Part shown: in pieces, positions 8,927 through 21,780 of the stretch
Numbering within the stretch: the first letter of the stretch is position 1
Layout: each line of letters starts with the position of its first letter
From: Massilia sp. W12
GTDB taxonomy: Bacteria; Pseudomonadota; Gammaproteobacteria; Burkholderiales; Burkholderiaceae_D
Direction: 5' to 3'
Assembly (NCBI RefSeq): GCF_037300705.1
Contig: NZ_CP147776.1
Location: 682,001 to 746,000 of the forward strand
DNA length: 64,000 nt
Translations under genes and position numbers: made by a program
Notes under the pieces: generated by a model
What the model saw: only the letters and a program-made list of their open reading frames with translations
Databases searched by the model: none
What the model was told of the DNA's origin: nothing

Positions 8927-11900
8927 TGGGCAGACATCCCACATCCCATCGCGAAGACGATGCGCCAGAGAATGCGGAATTCGATCCGGAAGCCAGTTTG
9001 GCGGATCTGGATTTAAGCGAAGTCAGTCAAGCCTTGCGCTTTGAGCGCACGCAACGCGCCAGCCTGCGCGCACCGGAAACGGTTGAAGACGCGCCCAACG
9101 GGGCAGACGCACAACACGCTTTTGAGGAAGACGCGGCGGATGCCGATGCAGCGGCTTGGCAAGCGGAAGATGCTGCGCAACACGATGTCGCAGAGGCGGC
9201 GGCAGAGATCGAACAGCCGGCAGAGCAGCAAGCCGGAGAATACACTCAGGAGTGGGACGAATCCATACCGCAAACAGACACAGAGGATGTGACGGATGCA
9301 TCACTGCTGCAAGGGCAAGAACAAACCGAACCGGAATGGCGGCAGCAGGCAGAGCAGGACAGCGCATATCTCGACCAGCAGGCCCCGCCTGAAGACTGCG
9401 CGGCGCAGGCCGGGCAAGAGGATGCCGCCTGGCGCGACGAGGCTTTGCAAGAGAATTGGCAGTGCGCCGGACAAAGCGGCCTGGATGTGTTGGAAGAGTT
9501 GATTGTTGCGCGCACCGGTGTGGCGCGCGAGCAGGCGCGCTGCCTGTGTCAGCCCGGTTTCTTTCTGGATGACCCGGTGCTGCCGCCCTGGTTGTATGTG
9601 CGGCATGCCGGGGCCGAATTATATGCCCAGCCATTTGCGGCAGGACGCGCCAGCGGCCCGCGCCGTTTCCTGGCGCATTTGCCGCCGCATGCTTTGCTGC
9701 CAGCGCTTGCGCCGCATCCGCATTGGCGCCTGCTGGTCGCGCCTGGCGCGCCGGCCTGCGTGGATGCCTGTCCCGGGCCGCAGGATGCGCCGCAGCAAGA
9801 AATCAGCGAACAGGAATTACAGGCGTGGCAGAGCGAGCGTCAATCTTGTTTGCAAGCCTTGCAACCGCTGCTGCACGCGCTGCAGGAAATTGTTCCCTCT
9901 GTCACGTCCCCCGCCTTGGTCGATTTGTATTTTGAGGCAGCCCCGCATGCGCGTCTGCAGCAATGGCTGCATGCCTGTCTGGATGAAATCCGCGATCAGC
10001 GCAAACCCATGCCCTTGGCGCAAATCGAAGCGGCGAACCTGGATGCGCGCCAATCCGCCTTAATCAAAATGGCCACCGTGCTGGAGCCGCGCGCGCGTCC
10101 CAAAAACCGGCAAAACCAGAGCCTGGCCAGCGTCGCATGTGTGGTGGCGCAAGCCCAGGGTTTGCATTTGCACAAAGACGCCGATCAGGGCGTGCCGGAT
10201 GAAAGCTTGCACGATTGGGCCAAACGCAGCGGATTGCGCTTGCGCAAAGTCGCCTTGCGCAGCGGCTGGCGCCAAGCTTCCGGCTTGCCTTTGCTGGCGT
10301 TTTACGCCGATGAAGAGGGCCGCCCGCCCGACCCGCAGGCGTTGCGCGGGCCGGCGATTGCGCTGCTGCCGGACGCTGAGCGGCCCTATTGCTGGCAGGA
10401 TGCCAGCGGCGCCAGCGGCCAGGTGGATGAAGCGTTTGCCGCGCGGCTGGCGCCCTTTGCCTGGAGCTTGCATGGCCGCCTGCCGGATAAGGTCTTGCAT
10501 ATCCCGGATCTTCTCTCTTTTGGCTGGCGCGCCGCACTCCAGGATATCGGTTTATTGCTGGGCGGCGCCTTGAGCGCCGGCATCCTCGGCATCCTGTCCC
10601 CACTGGCGGTGTCGTATGTGTTTCACAGCGTGATTCCAAGCAGTGAATTATCGCTATTGCTGAATTTCGCCCTGCTGGTGTTATTGGTCAGCGTGGTGGC
10701 CGGCGTGCTGCATTTCAGCGCCGATCTGGCGGCCTTGCGGATCGAGGGGCGACTGGGCAGCGGCCTGCAAAGCGCCATCTTTGACCGCCTGCTGCGCCTG
10801 CCGCTGGCGTTTTACGCCTCACTCACCAGCGGCGACCTGGCCAATCGCATCGCCACCGTGGATGTGGTGCGGCGCAGTCTGGCCAGTTACAGCGTCGCCA
10901 TGCTGACCTCACTTTGTTACACCGCCGGCGCCTTGGCCACCATGTGTTATTACATGCCGCGCGCAGCCTTGCTGGTGGCGCTTTGCATGTTGATATTCTG
11001 GTGCGTGGCGGCGCTGCTGGGCTGGAAAATGGTGAAAAGTCTGTACGAAGGCGAGCAAATCGAAGGCAATATCATCGCCATGGTGGTGCAGCTGGTGCAA
11101 GGCATCAATAAATTGCGTCTGGGCGGGGCCGAGGATCGCGCGTTTGGTCTGTGGGGACGCGGTTTTGCTGAATTACGCACCCGGCTGGGGCGCGGCAAGA
11201 TTTTGAATGTGTATCTGCTTGCATTGGTGGCGCTGCTGGAAACCGCCTTGCCGGCCACCGTGTTTGCCTTGCTCGGCTATGGCGACGGCGAAAAACCGGA
11301 CACTGCCAGTTTTTTAGCATTGATCGCGGCCTTGGCCACCTACAGCGCCAGTGGTTTGAGCGTGGGACAGACATTATGCCGCTTGATCAGCCTCAAGCCC
11401 CTGTTTGAAAGAATCCGCCCGATTTTGCAAAATCAGCCGGTGGCGGCGGCGGAGGGCGAAGACCCCGGCCCGATTAATGGGGCGCTGGAGGTGGCCGGCT
11501 TGAGTTTTCGCTGGCCCGGACAGCGCGACGACTTATTGCACGACATTTCATTTCAAGCCCCGAGCGGCAGTTTTACCGCGATAGTCGGCAGTTCCGGATG
11601 CGGCAAATCGACCTTGTTGCGCCTGCTGCTGGGCCTGGAGCAGGCCAGCGCCGGCAGTATTTATTATGATGGCCGCGATTTGCGCAGTCTGAACCAGGAT
11701 CAATTGCGGCGCCAGATTGGCGTGGTATTGCAAAGCGGCAAGACCATGCCCGGCACTTTGTATGAAAACATCAGCGTGTCCCACCCCTGCAGCATTGAAC
11801 AAGCCTGGGAGGCGGCGCGCTTAGCCGGCTTGGAGGAAGATATCCGCGCCATGCCGATGGGCATGCACACCGTTTTGCCGGAAGGCGGGGCTGCGCTTTC

Positions 11901-12195
11901 CGGCGGCCAGGCGCAACGCCTGTTGCTGGCGCGCGCATTGGCCGGGCAACCGCAAATACTGCTGCTGGATGAAGCCACTTCGGCGCTCGACAACCGCACC
12001 CAAGCCTGGATCACCTCATCGCTGGCTGCGATGGCCATGACGCGGGTGGTGATTGCGCACCGCTTATCGACGGTGCAAAAAGCCGATCAGATCCTGGTTT
12101 TGCACCAGGGCCGGATTGCAGAGCGCGGCACATATCAGGAATTAATGGAAATGCAAGGCTTGTTTGCCGCCTTGGCGGCGCGCCAACTCAGCTGA
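8926..12195 (+). CDS. Second ABC transporter of the NHLM export locus, with long acidic N-terminal extension
   Basis: A 1089-residue ABC protein lacking a C39 domain, matching the second ATP-binding subunit of NHLM systems. Residues 1 to about 185 form a disordered, Asp/Glu/Gln/Ala-rich stretch. About 185-520 holds the family's non-peptidase N-terminal region, with WLYVRHAGAELYAQP and later VPDESLHDWAKRSGLRLRKV. About 540-820 is the six-helix membrane domain. The ATPase has Walker A GSSGCGKST (888-896), signature LSGGQAQR (991-998) and Walker B LLLDEATSALD. The ATG at 8926 is chosen because GGAG lies 5 nt before it; an ATG at 8923 would be only 2 nt away. The start overlaps the previous stop. 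The acidic extension is unlike the rest of the protein and may be cytoplasmic. Confidence 0.88.
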   Translation: MGRHPTSHREDDAPENAEFDPEASLADLDLSEVSQALRFERTQRASLRAPETVEDAPNGADAQHAFEEDAADADAAAWQAEDAAQHDVAEAAAEIEQPAEQQAGEYTQEWDESIPQTDTEDVTDASLLQGQEQTEPEWRQQAEQDSAYLDQQAPPEDCAAQAGQEDAAWRDEALQENWQCAGQSGLDVLEELIVARTGVAREQARCLCQPGFFLDDPVLPPWLYVRHAGAELYAQPFAAGRASGPRRFLAHLPPHALLPALAPHPHWRLLVAPGAPACVDACPGPQDAPQQEISEQELQAWQSERQSCLQALQPLLHALQEIVPSVTSPALVDLYFEAAPHARLQQWLHACLDEIRDQRKPMPLAQIEAANLDARQSALIKMATVLEPRARPKNRQNQSLASVACVVAQAQGLHLHKDADQGVPDESLHDWAKRSGLRLRKVALRSGWRQASGLPLLAFYADEEGRPPDPQALRGPAIALLPDAERPYCWQDASGASGQVDEAFAARLAPFAWSLHGRLPDKVLHIPDLLSFGWRAALQDIGLLLGGALSAGILGILSPLAVSYVFHSVIPSSELSLLLNFALLVLLVSVVAGVLHFSADLAALRIEGRLGSGLQSAIFDRLLRLPLAFYASLTSGDLANRIATVDVVRRSLASYSVAMLTSLCYTAGALATMCYYMPRAALLVALCMLIFWCVAALLGWKMVKSLYEGEQIEGNIIAMVVQLVQGINKLRLGGAEDRAFGLWGRGFAELRTRLGRGKILNVYLLALVALLETALPATVFALLGYGDGEKPDTASFLALIAALATYSASGLSVGQTLCRLISLKPLFERIRPILQNQPVAAAEGEDPGPINGALEVAGLSFRWPGQRDDLLHDISFQAPSGSFTAIVGSSGCGKSTLLRLLLGLEQASAGSIYYDGRDLRSLNQDQLRRQIGVVLQSGKTMPGTLYENISVSHPCSIEQAWEAARLAGLEEDIRAMPMGMHTVLPEGGAALSGGQAQRLLLARALAGQPQILLLDEATSALDNRTQAWITSSLAAMAMTRVVIAHRLSTVQKADQILVLHQGRIAERGTYQELMEMQGLFAALAARQLS

Positions 12196-12225
12196 AAAAT
12201 GCCGCGCGCCCTGCGCCAAAGCGCC

Positions 12226-12254
12226 TTGCAACGGGGCAGGGCTTGGACTATGGT
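12226..12254 (+). promoter_or_regulatory. Candidate sigma-70 promoter before the cNMP-domain gene
   Basis: TTGCAA (12226-12231) and TATGGT (12249-12254) are separated by 17 nt, about 100 nt before the next start codon. It would allow the last two genes of the locus to be transcribed separately from the ABC genes. Confidence 0.4.
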
Positions 12255-12317
12255 AAAGAGACCGCGCCGCAGGGCGCTGTATGAGGGGCAGCTGTCTGGC
12301 TGCTGACGATCTTGATT

Positions 12318-12340
12318 CCGGCGCAAACATCCTGCGCCGG
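12318..12340. other. Hairpin in the leader of the cNMP-domain gene
   Basis: CCGGCGCA (12318-12325) pairs with TGCGCCGG (12333-12340) around a 7-nt loop, 18 nt before the ATG. There is no T run, so it is not a terminator; an effect on translation or mRNA stability is possible but unproven. Confidence 0.4.
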
Positions 12341-12358
12341 CCTTTAACGGGACAGACG

Positions 12359-12868
12359 ATGCGCAAGGTTTTGTACATCCTGGGCGAGTTGTCAGATGAC
12401 GATGTGGAATGGTTGGCTGCGCATGGCAGCCGGGAAAAAGTCAAACAAGGCCATATTCTCGTCACTCAGGGAAAACCGCTGTCCTGCCTGTATTTCATTC
12501 TCGATGGTCAATTTGAAGTCAGCGTTGCCGGCGGTGGCCGGCTGGCGCTGGTCGGCTGTGGCGAAATCATCGGTGAAATTTCCATGATAGACGGCAGGCC
12601 GCCGACAGCCACGGTCAGCGCTTTGAGCGATGGCGTGGTGTTGGCGCTGGAGCGCAGCCGTTTGCAAAAAAAACTGGCGGCGGATATCGCTTTTGCCGCG
12701 CATTTCTATCGTGCCGTTGCGCATTTTCTGGCTGAGCGCATGCGCGCCACAGTGCAGCGCATCGGCAGCAAGCAAGCGCAGGATGTGGAATTGGATGAAA
12801 GCTTGCTCGACAACGTGCATCTGGCCGGCGCCAGATTCGACAGAATATTAAAACGCTTCCAAGGCTAG
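12359..12868 (+). CDS. Small cyclic-nucleotide-binding-domain protein of the export locus
   Basis: A 169-residue protein holding one Crp/cap_ED fold: beta strands VKQGHILVTQG and LYFILDGQFEVSV, the turn CGEIIGEISMIDGRPPTATV that normally forms the phosphate-binding cassette, and a closing helix (FYRAVAHFLAERM). It stops after about 40 further residues, so the Crp helix-turn-helix is absent and it is unlikely to bind DNA. The cassette reads GEISMIDGRPPTA; the usual Arg is seen but ligand identity cannot be told. Stand-alone cNMP-domain proteins are a known companion of NHLM bacteriocin-type transporters, so a sensory role in export is inferred. The frame stays open upstream to 12281; the ATG at 12359 with GGGA before it fits the domain boundary. 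Confidence 0.8.
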   Translation: MRKVLYILGELSDDDVEWLAAHGSREKVKQGHILVTQGKPLSCLYFILDGQFEVSVAGGGRLALVGCGEIIGEISMIDGRPPTATVSALSDGVVLALERSRLQKKLAADIAFAAHFYRAVAHFLAERMRATVQRIGSKQAQDVELDESLLDNVHLAGARFDRILKRFQG

Positions 12869-12887
12869 CGGCCAGCCGGGTTGGCGA

Positions 12888-15517
<2,630 letters not shown>

Positions 15518-15716
15518 GGGGGCGGCTGCGGGCGCGATGATGTAAGCCTGCAGCGCCCTGAAAAACAAGCGCGTGCTCAGTATGGACGGGATTTATCAGA
15601 CAGGATGTTGCTTGCCGGAAGCAAACAGGCGCTGACTTGGGCTGCTGCATGAAACACAGCGCAAAAAAGCGCTGCCCAGGCAATCCAAGCGCGCTGCCTT
15701 CGGTTAGAATCGCAGC

Positions 15717-16454
15717 ATGAAAATCCTGATCAGCAACGACGATGGCTATCTCGCGCCAGGCATTATTGCCCTGGCGAATGTGCTTGGCCAGTTCGCCGAA
15801 GTCACCGTGGTCGCGCCGGACTCCAACCGTTCCGGCGCTTCCAACTCCTTGACGCTCGACCGCCCGTTGCGCGTCTCGCGCGCCTCCAATGGTTTTTATG
15901 TCGTCAATGGCACCCCTTCCGATTGTGTGCACATCGCCCTCACCGGCTTGATGGATTCGCGCCCTGATCTGGTGGTGTCGGGCATCAATAATGGACAGAA
16001 TATGGGGGATGACACCCTGTATTCAGGCACTGTCGCAGCGGCAACCGAAGGCTATTTGTTCGGCATCCCGGCGATTGCTTTTTCGCAAGTCGCGCATGGC
16101 TGGACTGAGTTGGACAGCGCCGCCCGCATCGCCGCAGAACTGGTGCAGCGCCGTTTCATCGGCATGCATGCGCCATATTTGCTGAATGTGAATATTCCGA
16201 ACCTGCCTTACGAAAAACTGCAAGGCTGGCGCGCCACCTGCCTTGGCAAGCGCCATTACGCCGAGCCGGTGATTCGCGAACGCGACCCGCGTGGCAATGA
16301 AATTTTCTGGATAGGGCCGCCCGGCCCCACCCGCCTGGCCGGCGAGGGCACTGATTTTCATGCAGTGGCCGCCGGCTTTGTTTCGGTCACGCCGCTGCAA
16401 GTGGATTTGACCCACACCACGCAGCTGGCCGTCTTGCGGGAGAATTTTGCGTGA
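15717..16454 (+). CDS. surE: 5'/3'-nucleotidase SurE
   Basis: A 245-residue metal-dependent phosphatase that removes phosphate from nucleoside monophosphates, linked to stationary-phase survival. The N-terminus [16 protein letters not shown] holds the acidic metal ligands. SGASNSLTL, the asparagine in NGTPSDC and [19 protein letters not shown] complete the active site. Length is usual for the family. It starts the surE-pcm-nlpD-rpoS-rlmD cluster and overlaps pcm by 4 nt. A 199-nt gap separates it from the export locus; I see no terminator with a T run there. Confidence 0.95.
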   Translation: MKILISNDDGYLAPGIIALANVLGQFAEVTVVAPDSNRSGASNSLTLDRPLRVSRASNGFYVVNGTPSDCVHIALTGLMDSRPDLVVSGINNGQNMGDDTLYSGTVAAATEGYLFGIPAIAFSQVAHGWTELDSAARIAAELVQRRFIGMHAPYLLNVNIPNLPYEKLQGWRATCLGKRHYAEPVIRERDPRGNEIFWIGPPGPTRLAGEGTDFHAVAAGFVSVTPLQVDLTHTTQLAVLRENFA

Positions 16455-17269
16455 ACGGCCGGGGCAAGCAATTTCCGCTGCCCCTGGCGGCTGTGGTCAG
16501 CGGTAAATCCGCCCGCGACGCCGCTATCGCCACCCCGCAAACCGCAACCCGAAACGCGCTGGATCATCCCCGTCCGAAAAGCGACTGGCGTCCGCCGGCG
16601 CCAAAAGCCCTTGATGTTTTGCCTGAGCGCAGCCCGCAGAATTTTGACGCCATCCGGCGCGCCATGGTGCAACGTCTGCTGCGCCAGGGCGTGCGGGATG
16701 AATTGACCCTGGCCGCGATGGATGCGGTGCCGCGCCATCTTTTTATCGATCCAGCATTGAGTGCGCAGGCCTATATTGACGCCTCGATTCCCATCGGGCA
16801 TCAGCAAACCATTTCCCAGCCGTATATTGTGGCGCGCATGTTGGAAATTCTGCGCAATGGCCGGCAGTTGCAAAGAGTGCTGGAAATCGGCACCGGTTGC
16901 GGCTATCAGGCGGCGGTGCTGTCGCAAATCGCCCGCGAAGTCTATTCAATCGAGCGCATCAAACCTTTGCATGATGTGGCTAAAACCAATTTGAGGCCCT
17001 TACAACTGACGAATATCCGCCTGCATTATGGCGACGGCATGCTCGGTTTGCCGCAAGCTGCGCCGTTTGATGGCATCATACTGGCTGCGGCAGGACTTGA
17101 AGTGCCCCCCGGATTGTTGCAACAACTGGCCCCGGGTGGCCGGCTGGTGGCCCCGGTGGGCGGCAAGCGGCAAGTTTTGCAACTCATAGAGCGCGTCAGC
17201 CATACTGAATGGAGCAGTGAGACGCTGGAAGAATGTCATTTTGTCCCGTTATGCAGCGGCACGACATAA
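16451..17269 (+). CDS. pcm: Protein-L-isoaspartate O-methyltransferase
   Basis: A 272-residue SAM-dependent methyltransferase that starts repair of isoaspartyl damage in aged proteins. The core has [33 protein letters not shown] and the SAM motif [16 protein letters not shown], then [16 protein letters not shown]. About 60 residues at the N-terminus (Pro/Ala/Arg-rich) precede the conserved core, making it longer than the E. coli enzyme. The start is GTG at 16451, overlapping the surE stop, with GGGAG 9 nt upstream. Confidence 0.93.
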   Translation: MNGRGKQFPLPLAAVVSGKSARDAAIATPQTATRNALDHPRPKSDWRPPAPKALDVLPERSPQNFDAIRRAMVQRLLRQGVRDELTLAAMDAVPRHLFIDPALSAQAYIDASIPIGHQQTISQPYIVARMLEILRNGRQLQRVLEIGTGCGYQAAVLSQIAREVYSIERIKPLHDVAKTNLRPLQLTNIRLHYGDGMLGLPQAAPFDGIILAAAGLEVPPGLLQQLAPGGRLVAPVGGKRQVLQLIERVSHTEWSSETLEECHFVPLCSGTT

Positions 17270-17301
17270 GCTGCCGGGATTTTGAAACACGATGTGAAAG
17301 C

Positions 17302-18318
17302 ATGAAATCTGAAAAGACTTTGTTGTCATTGTTGGCTGCGCTGGCATTGGCGGCCTGCAGCTCCACCCCGAATAAAGCGCCGGTGATTGAGCAATCCAGT
17401 GGCCGCACTCAGGATGCGCGCCCGCTCGCCACGCCTGCGGCCCCCAAAGCGCCGGATGCGCCCGGCCAATACACCGTCAAAAAAGGCGATACCCTGATCC
17501 GTATTGCGCTTGACCATGGGCAAAATTACCGTGATCTGGTGGCCTGGAATAATCTGGCCAACCCCAACGATATCAAGGTCGATCAGGTGTTGCGCGTGAC
17601 GCCGCCGGAATCCGGCCTGACCACGGGCAGCGTGGCGGTGCACAGCGTGCCGCCGCCGGGCAGTACTGCGCCGCAAGCCGTGCCGAATAAAAATTGGCCG
17701 CTGGGCGAAAAGCGCCCGTATTCCGACGCCACTCTGGCCGAGCTGCAAAAGGCTGAAGCGCCGCTCAAACTGGCTGAAGCCAAAAAGCCGGCGAAAGTGG
17801 ATAGCAAGGCCCCGGATACGGCAACCGGCGCCGGCGCAGTGGCCGCCGCCACACCGACGCCCGCCGCGACGCCGGCCCCGGCTGGCAGTTCCGCTTCCGC
17901 CAGTGTGCCGAATACAACATCCACACCGACGGCTTTAAGCCCGGAAGATGAAAAAATAGGCTGGATTTGGCCTGCGGATGGCAAGGTGATCGCCGGCTTT
18001 GACGACGGCAAGAGCAAGGGCGTGGACATCGCAGGACGTGCCGGGCAGCAAGTTTTGGCTGCGGGTTCCGGCAAGGTGATGTATGCTGGCAATGGAATTC
18101 GCGGCTATGGCAATCTGGTGATCGTCAAGCACAGCAACACGCTGCTGTCGGCTTATGCGCATAACCAGGCGATTTTGGTCAAAGAGGGACAAAGCGTCTC
18201 GCGCGGCCAACCCATTGCCGAGATGGGTAATTCAGACAGTGATACGGTGAAATTGCATTTTGAGATCCGCCAGCAGGGCAAGCCGGTTGATCCGATGCGC
18301 TTTCTGCCCGCGCGTTAA
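17302..18318 (+). CDS. nlpD: NlpD-type LysM/LytM lipoprotein
   Basis: A 338-residue outer-membrane lipoprotein, predicted to activate cell-division amidases. Lipobox LAAC places the lipidated Cys at residue 19. LysM spans about 57-100 ([17 protein letters not shown]), then a Pro/Ala/Thr-rich linker, then a LytM/M23 domain at the C-terminus. In that domain the first zinc ligand motif HxxxD is replaced by KGVDIAG, while the later HFEI is kept, so the peptidase is probably inactive, as in other NlpD/EnvC proteins. The ATG at 17302 is used because it gives a proper signal peptide. As in other proteobacteria, an rpoS promoter may lie inside this gene, though I do not identify one. Confidence 0.93.
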   Translation: MKSEKTLLSLLAALALAACSSTPNKAPVIEQSSGRTQDARPLATPAAPKAPDAPGQYTVKKGDTLIRIALDHGQNYRDLVAWNNLANPNDIKVDQVLRVTPPESGLTTGSVAVHSVPPPGSTAPQAVPNKNWPLGEKRPYSDATLAELQKAEAPLKLAEAKKPAKVDSKAPDTATGAGAVAAATPTPAATPAPAGSSASASVPNTTSTPTALSPEDEKIGWIWPADGKVIAGFDDGKSKGVDIAGRAGQQVLAAGSGKVMYAGNGIRGYGNLVIVKHSNTLLSAYAHNQAILVKEGQSVSRGQPIAEMGNSDSDTVKLHFEIRQQGKPVDPMRFLPAR

Positions 18319-18407
18319 AGCGCCGTTTGGCGTTCGCAGTTTGCTGTCAGGTGCAAAGGTGTCCCCGTTATGCGGGGACTGGGTTCAACCACGAGCAGAA
18401 GCCGAAT

Positions 18408-19406
18408 ATGAGCCACAAAGCGCAAGACTACCTGGATGACGAAGGCGGGGCCGATGATTATGCGGACGGCCCGGCAGAATTGCAGGACGCTGACGCCGCC
18501 GAATTGCAAGGGCAGGAGGGGCACGGCGCCGAGCCTATCGAAGAATTGCGCAGCGTGCTGGCGGCTGAGCTTTCCACTGACACCACACAGCATTATCTGA
18601 ATCAAATCGGCACCCGGCCCTTGCTCACGGTTGAAGAGGAAGTGCGCTACGCCACCCTGGCCAAACAGGGCGATTTTGCCTCACGGCAAAAAATGATCGA
18701 GCACAATTTGCGTCTGGTCGTTTCCATCGCCAAACATTACATCAATCGCGGTGTTGTTTTGCTCGATATGATCGAGGAAGGCAATCTGGGCTTGATGCGC
18801 GCCATCGATAAATTCGAGCCTGAGCGCGGTTTCCGTTTTTCCACATACGCCACCTGGTGGATACGCCAAAGCATTGAGCGCGCCATCATGAATCAGGCGC
18901 GCACGGTGCGCCTGCCGGTGCATATGGTGCGCGAATTAAATCAAATCCTGCGCGCCAAATATCATCTTGAAGCTCAGCAGCATGATGGCAAAGACGCTAC
19001 GGTGGAAGACATCGCCCATTTCGTGCAGCGTCCGGTGGAAGAAGTGCAGGATATTCTGGCCCTGTCCGAGCACGCCACCTCGCTTGACGCGCCGCTCGAT
19101 AATGATCCGCAATCCAGTTTGATGGATTTGCTGCCGGGCGATGGCGATGACAGCCCCGATTCACAAGCCGAGCACCATGAAATGACCATTCTGGTGCGCG
19201 ATTGGCTGGCCAAATTGCCGGATAAGCAGCGCATCGTGATCATGCGCCGCTTTGGTCTGGATAATGACGACCCGGCCACCCTGGAAACCCTGGCCGACGA
19301 AATGGGCGTCACGCGCGAGCGGGTGCGCCAGATCCAGCAGGAAGCCTTATCCAAACTCAAACGCGCCATGGCGGCGCGCGGAGTGGTGCGCGATTCCCTG
19401 CTTTAA
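18408..19406 (+). CDS. rpoS: RNA polymerase sigma factor RpoS
   Basis: A 332-residue stationary-phase and general stress sigma factor. About 60 acidic residues precede region 1.2 ([21 protein letters not shown]). Region 2 reads [37 protein letters not shown] and [17 protein letters not shown]; region 3 [12 protein letters not shown]; region 4.2 [20 protein letters not shown]-like (here [20 protein letters not shown]). The position after nlpD separates RpoS from RpoD and RpoH. A start at 18327 is possible, but the ATG at 18408 begins the acidic segment typical of beta-proteobacterial RpoS. Confidence 0.95.
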   Translation: MSHKAQDYLDDEGGADDYADGPAELQDADAAELQGQEGHGAEPIEELRSVLAAELSTDTTQHYLNQIGTRPLLTVEEEVRYATLAKQGDFASRQKMIEHNLRLVVSIAKHYINRGVVLLDMIEEGNLGLMRAIDKFEPERGFRFSTYATWWIRQSIERAIMNQARTVRLPVHMVRELNQILRAKYHLEAQQHDGKDATVEDIAHFVQRPVEEVQDILALSEHATSLDAPLDNDPQSSLMDLLPGDGDDSPDSQAEHHEMTILVRDWLAKLPDKQRIVIMRRFGLDNDDPATLETLADEMGVTRERVRQIQQEALSKLKRAMAARGVVRDSLL

Positions 19407-19443
19407 GCTATTATCCCTGGCTTTTCCAGGCTTCACACACATC

Positions 19444-20772
19444 ATGCAACAACTACTTGAGATTGAATCGCTCGACATGGAGGCGCGCGGCGTCGCCCAT
19501 TTGCCGAACGAAGACGGCAGCCCCGGCAAAGTGATTTTTGTTGAGGGCGCCCTGCCCGGCGAACGTGTCGAATATTCTTCCTTCAAGAAAAAGAAGAGTC
19601 ACGAATTTGCCCAGGCGACCAAGCTGCACAAGCAATCCTCATTGCGTGTGGAGCCGCGTTGCCCGCATTTTGGCATGTGCGGCGGTTGCGCCATGCAACA
19701 TCTGGAGCCATCCGCCCAGGTGGCGGTGAAACAGCGCGTGCTGGAAGATAATCTGGCGCATATCGGCAAAGTCAAACCGGAACAAATTCTGAGCGCGATT
19801 CATGGCCCGACCTGGGGTTATCGTTACCGCGCCCGCCTGTCGGTGCGCCATGTGCGCAAAAAAGGCGAAGTGCTGGTCGGCTTTCATGAAAAGCGCTCGG
19901 TGTATGTGGCGGATATCAAATCCTGCGCGATTTTGCCGCCGCATGTATCCGACTTACTGCTGCCTTTGCGCAAATTGATTGCCGGCTTGTCGATTATTGA
20001 AGACTTGCCGCAAATCGAGCTGGCCGTTGGTGAAGAAGTCACGGTGCTGGTGCTGCGCATCATGCAGGCGCTGACAGAGGCCGATGAGCAAGCCTTGAAG
20101 GCATTCGCGGATCAGCACAAAGTGCAATTCTGGCTGCAAACCAAGGGGCCGGATACCGCCAAACCCTTTTACCCGCTCACCCCGGAGTTGTACTATCTGC
20201 TGCCGGAATTCGGTGTGCGCATGCCTTTCAAACCGACTGATTTTACGCAGGTGAATCATCACATTAACCGTGTGCTGGTGGCGCGCGCGCTGCGTTTGCT
20301 GGATGCGCAGCCGCAAGAGCGTATTCTGGATTTGTTTTGCGGCCTGGGTAATTTCACGTTGCCGCTGGCGACGCAGGCGGCGCAAGTGGTGGGAATTGAG
20401 GGCAGTGAGGCGCTGACTGCGCGCTCACTGGAAAATGCGCAAGTCAATGGTCTGGCGCACAAGCTTTCCTTCCGCAATCGCAATCTGTTTGAAATGACGC
20501 CGCAGGAATGGCAGACCCTGGGCCAGTTCGACCGCATGCTGATTGATCCGCCGCGCGATGGCGCACAAGCAGTGTGCGAAAGCCTGGCTGGCGTGGCGCG
20601 CGAATTCAAACCGCGCCGCATCGTGTACGTCTCTTGCAGCCCGTCCACCCTGGCGCGCGACGCCGGCATTCTGGTGCATCAGGCCGGCTACCATTTGCGC
20701 ATGGCCGGCGTGGTGAATATGTTCCCGCATACCTCGCATGTGGAGTCGATGGCGGTGTTTGAATTGGTGTGA
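19444..20772 (+). CDS. rlmD: 23S rRNA (uracil-5-)-methyltransferase RlmD
   Basis: A 442-residue iron-sulfur SAM methyltransferase that makes m5U1939 in 23S rRNA. An N-terminal TRAM domain ([11 protein letters not shown] to KLHKQSS) precedes the cluster cysteines Cys73, Cys79 and Cys82 in [11 protein letters not shown], with a fourth at about Cys161. The SAM motif is [15 protein letters not shown], and DPPRDGA and the catalytic Cys in [13 protein letters not shown] follow. RlmD rather than TrmA is supported by the TRAM domain and the cluster. It follows rpoS by 37 nt and ends at a strong terminator. Confidence 0.93.
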   Translation: MQQLLEIESLDMEARGVAHLPNEDGSPGKVIFVEGALPGERVEYSSFKKKKSHEFAQATKLHKQSSLRVEPRCPHFGMCGGCAMQHLEPSAQVAVKQRVLEDNLAHIGKVKPEQILSAIHGPTWGYRYRARLSVRHVRKKGEVLVGFHEKRSVYVADIKSCAILPPHVSDLLLPLRKLIAGLSIIEDLPQIELAVGEEVTVLVLRIMQALTEADEQALKAFADQHKVQFWLQTKGPDTAKPFYPLTPELYYLLPEFGVRMPFKPTDFTQVNHHINRVLVARALRLLDAQPQERILDLFCGLGNFTLPLATQAAQVVGIEGSEALTARSLENAQVNGLAHKLSFRNRNLFEMTPQEWQTLGQFDRMLIDPPRDGAQAVCESLAGVAREFKPRRIVYVSCSPSTLARDAGILVHQAGYHLRMAGVVNMFPHTSHVESMAVFELV

Positions 20773-20784
20773 GGCAAGCAAAAC

Positions 20785-20820
20785 AAAAAAGCCGGTCAGC
20801 GCAAACTGACCGGCTTTTTT
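20785..20820. terminator. Bidirectional terminator between rlmD and the BI-1 gene
   Basis: GCCGGTCAG (20791-20799) pairs with CTGACCGGC (20806-20814), flanked by A6 and T6, so it works for the converging genes on both strands. Confidence 0.95.
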
Positions 20821-20854
20821 GTTTTTGCCCGGCATGCAGCCGGGCCGGGATTGC

Positions 20855-21556
20855 TCAGTCTTCGCCGCCAAAGATGCCCAGCAGGGACAGCAGGTTGGAG
20901 AAGATGTTGTACAGGCTGATATAGATGCTCAGCGCTGCGGTGATGTAATTGGTTTCGCCGCCGTTGACGATCTGGTTCACGGTGTAGAGCAGCATCATCG
21001 AGCTCAGCAGAATCATCATGGCCGACAGCGCCATCACCAGCACCGGTTGCTGGAAGAAGAAGGCGTTGAGCAAGCCCAGCACGATCACCACCAACATGCC
21101 GATAAAGGCCCAGCGGCCAATGCCGGAGAAGTCGCGCTTGGAAACCGTGGCGATGCTGGCCATCACCACCAGAATCGCAGCCGTGCCGCCGGCTGCCATG
21201 GTCAGCAATGCCGCACCGTTTTTAAACTGCAGTGTGCGACCGATCAGCGCGGACATCATCAACCCAAGGAAGAAGGTCAAGCCCAGCATCAGCAATACGC
21301 CCATGCCGGAATCCTTGAATTTTTCGATCATGAACACCAGACCGTAGAACACGCCGAAAAACACCAGTACGCCGCCCAGCATGCCGAGCGATTGGAACAG
21401 GTTGAATTTCATGCTTACGCCCATCCAAATCCCGGCGATGGTCGGCAGCATGGATAGCGCCAGCAGCAAATACGTGTTGCGCAGCACGCGGTTGCGCTGC
21501 GCCACATCCATATAAGCGCCGCCGGCACTGTAAATCTGATGCAAGCTTTGGTTCAT
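20855..21556 (-). CDS. Bax inhibitor-1/YccA family membrane protein
   Basis: A 233-residue inner-membrane protein with seven hydrophobic helices, from TYLLLALSMLPTIAGIWMG to YISLYNIFSNLLSLLGIFGG. The family signature region ALSIYISLYNIFSNLL lies at the C-terminus. YccA-type members interact with and slow the membrane protease FtsH; others act as ion or calcium leak channels. The HflK/HflC regulators of FtsH are encoded further along the window. A strong GGAGGA ribosome site precedes the ATG. It is divergent from ndk across 251 nt. Confidence 0.9.
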   Translation of the reverse strand: MNQSLHQIYSAGGAYMDVAQRNRVLRNTYLLLALSMLPTIAGIWMGVSMKFNLFQSLGMLGGVLVFFGVFYGLVFMIEKFKDSGMGVLLMLGLTFFLGLMMSALIGRTLQFKNGAALLTMAAGGTAAILVVMASIATVSKRDFSGIGRWAFIGMLVVIVLGLLNAFFFQQPVLVMALSAMMILLSSMMLLYTVNQIVNGGETNYITAALSIYISLYNIFSNLLSLLGIFGGED

Positions 21557-21751
21557 GTTATTCCTCCATTAGAAATCATAAGCTATACAGGGCCAACGGC
21601 CTGAGTGTAGCACTTCGACTGTATTCTAAGGTATTTGTGGACAAATTCATTTCACTTTTCATGAAGTCAGACTGCTAAATAGAGGAAGGATGTTGCGCTG
21701 CGTCAGCGCCTGTTGGCGTTTTGGGTTCTGTGTTAAAATCGAAGGTTGCTT

Positions 21752-21780
21752 GGCATCCCGTATTTCAAACGCGGGATGCC
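21752..21780 (+). promoter_or_regulatory. Stem-loop in the ndk leader
   Basis: GGCATCCCG (21752-21760) pairs perfectly with CGGGATGCC (21772-21780), loop 11 nt, 27 nt before the ndk start. A TAAAAT -10-like hexamer at 21734-21739 lies just upstream, with TTGGCG at 21713-21718 as a poorly spaced -35. The transcript would begin with this hairpin, which could stabilise the mRNA or act in attenuation. Confidence 0.45.

Noticed and set aside
5466-12195. Export locus considered as the secretion system for the RTX/DUF4214 protein.
   Set aside because: The peptidase is an active C39 type with catalytic Cys, unlike RTX exporters whose C39-like domain is inactive, and a GG-leader cargo is in the same locus.
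17302-18318. NlpD as an active M23 endopeptidase.
   Set aside because: The HxxxD zinc ligand motif is missing (KGVDIAG), as in amidase activators.
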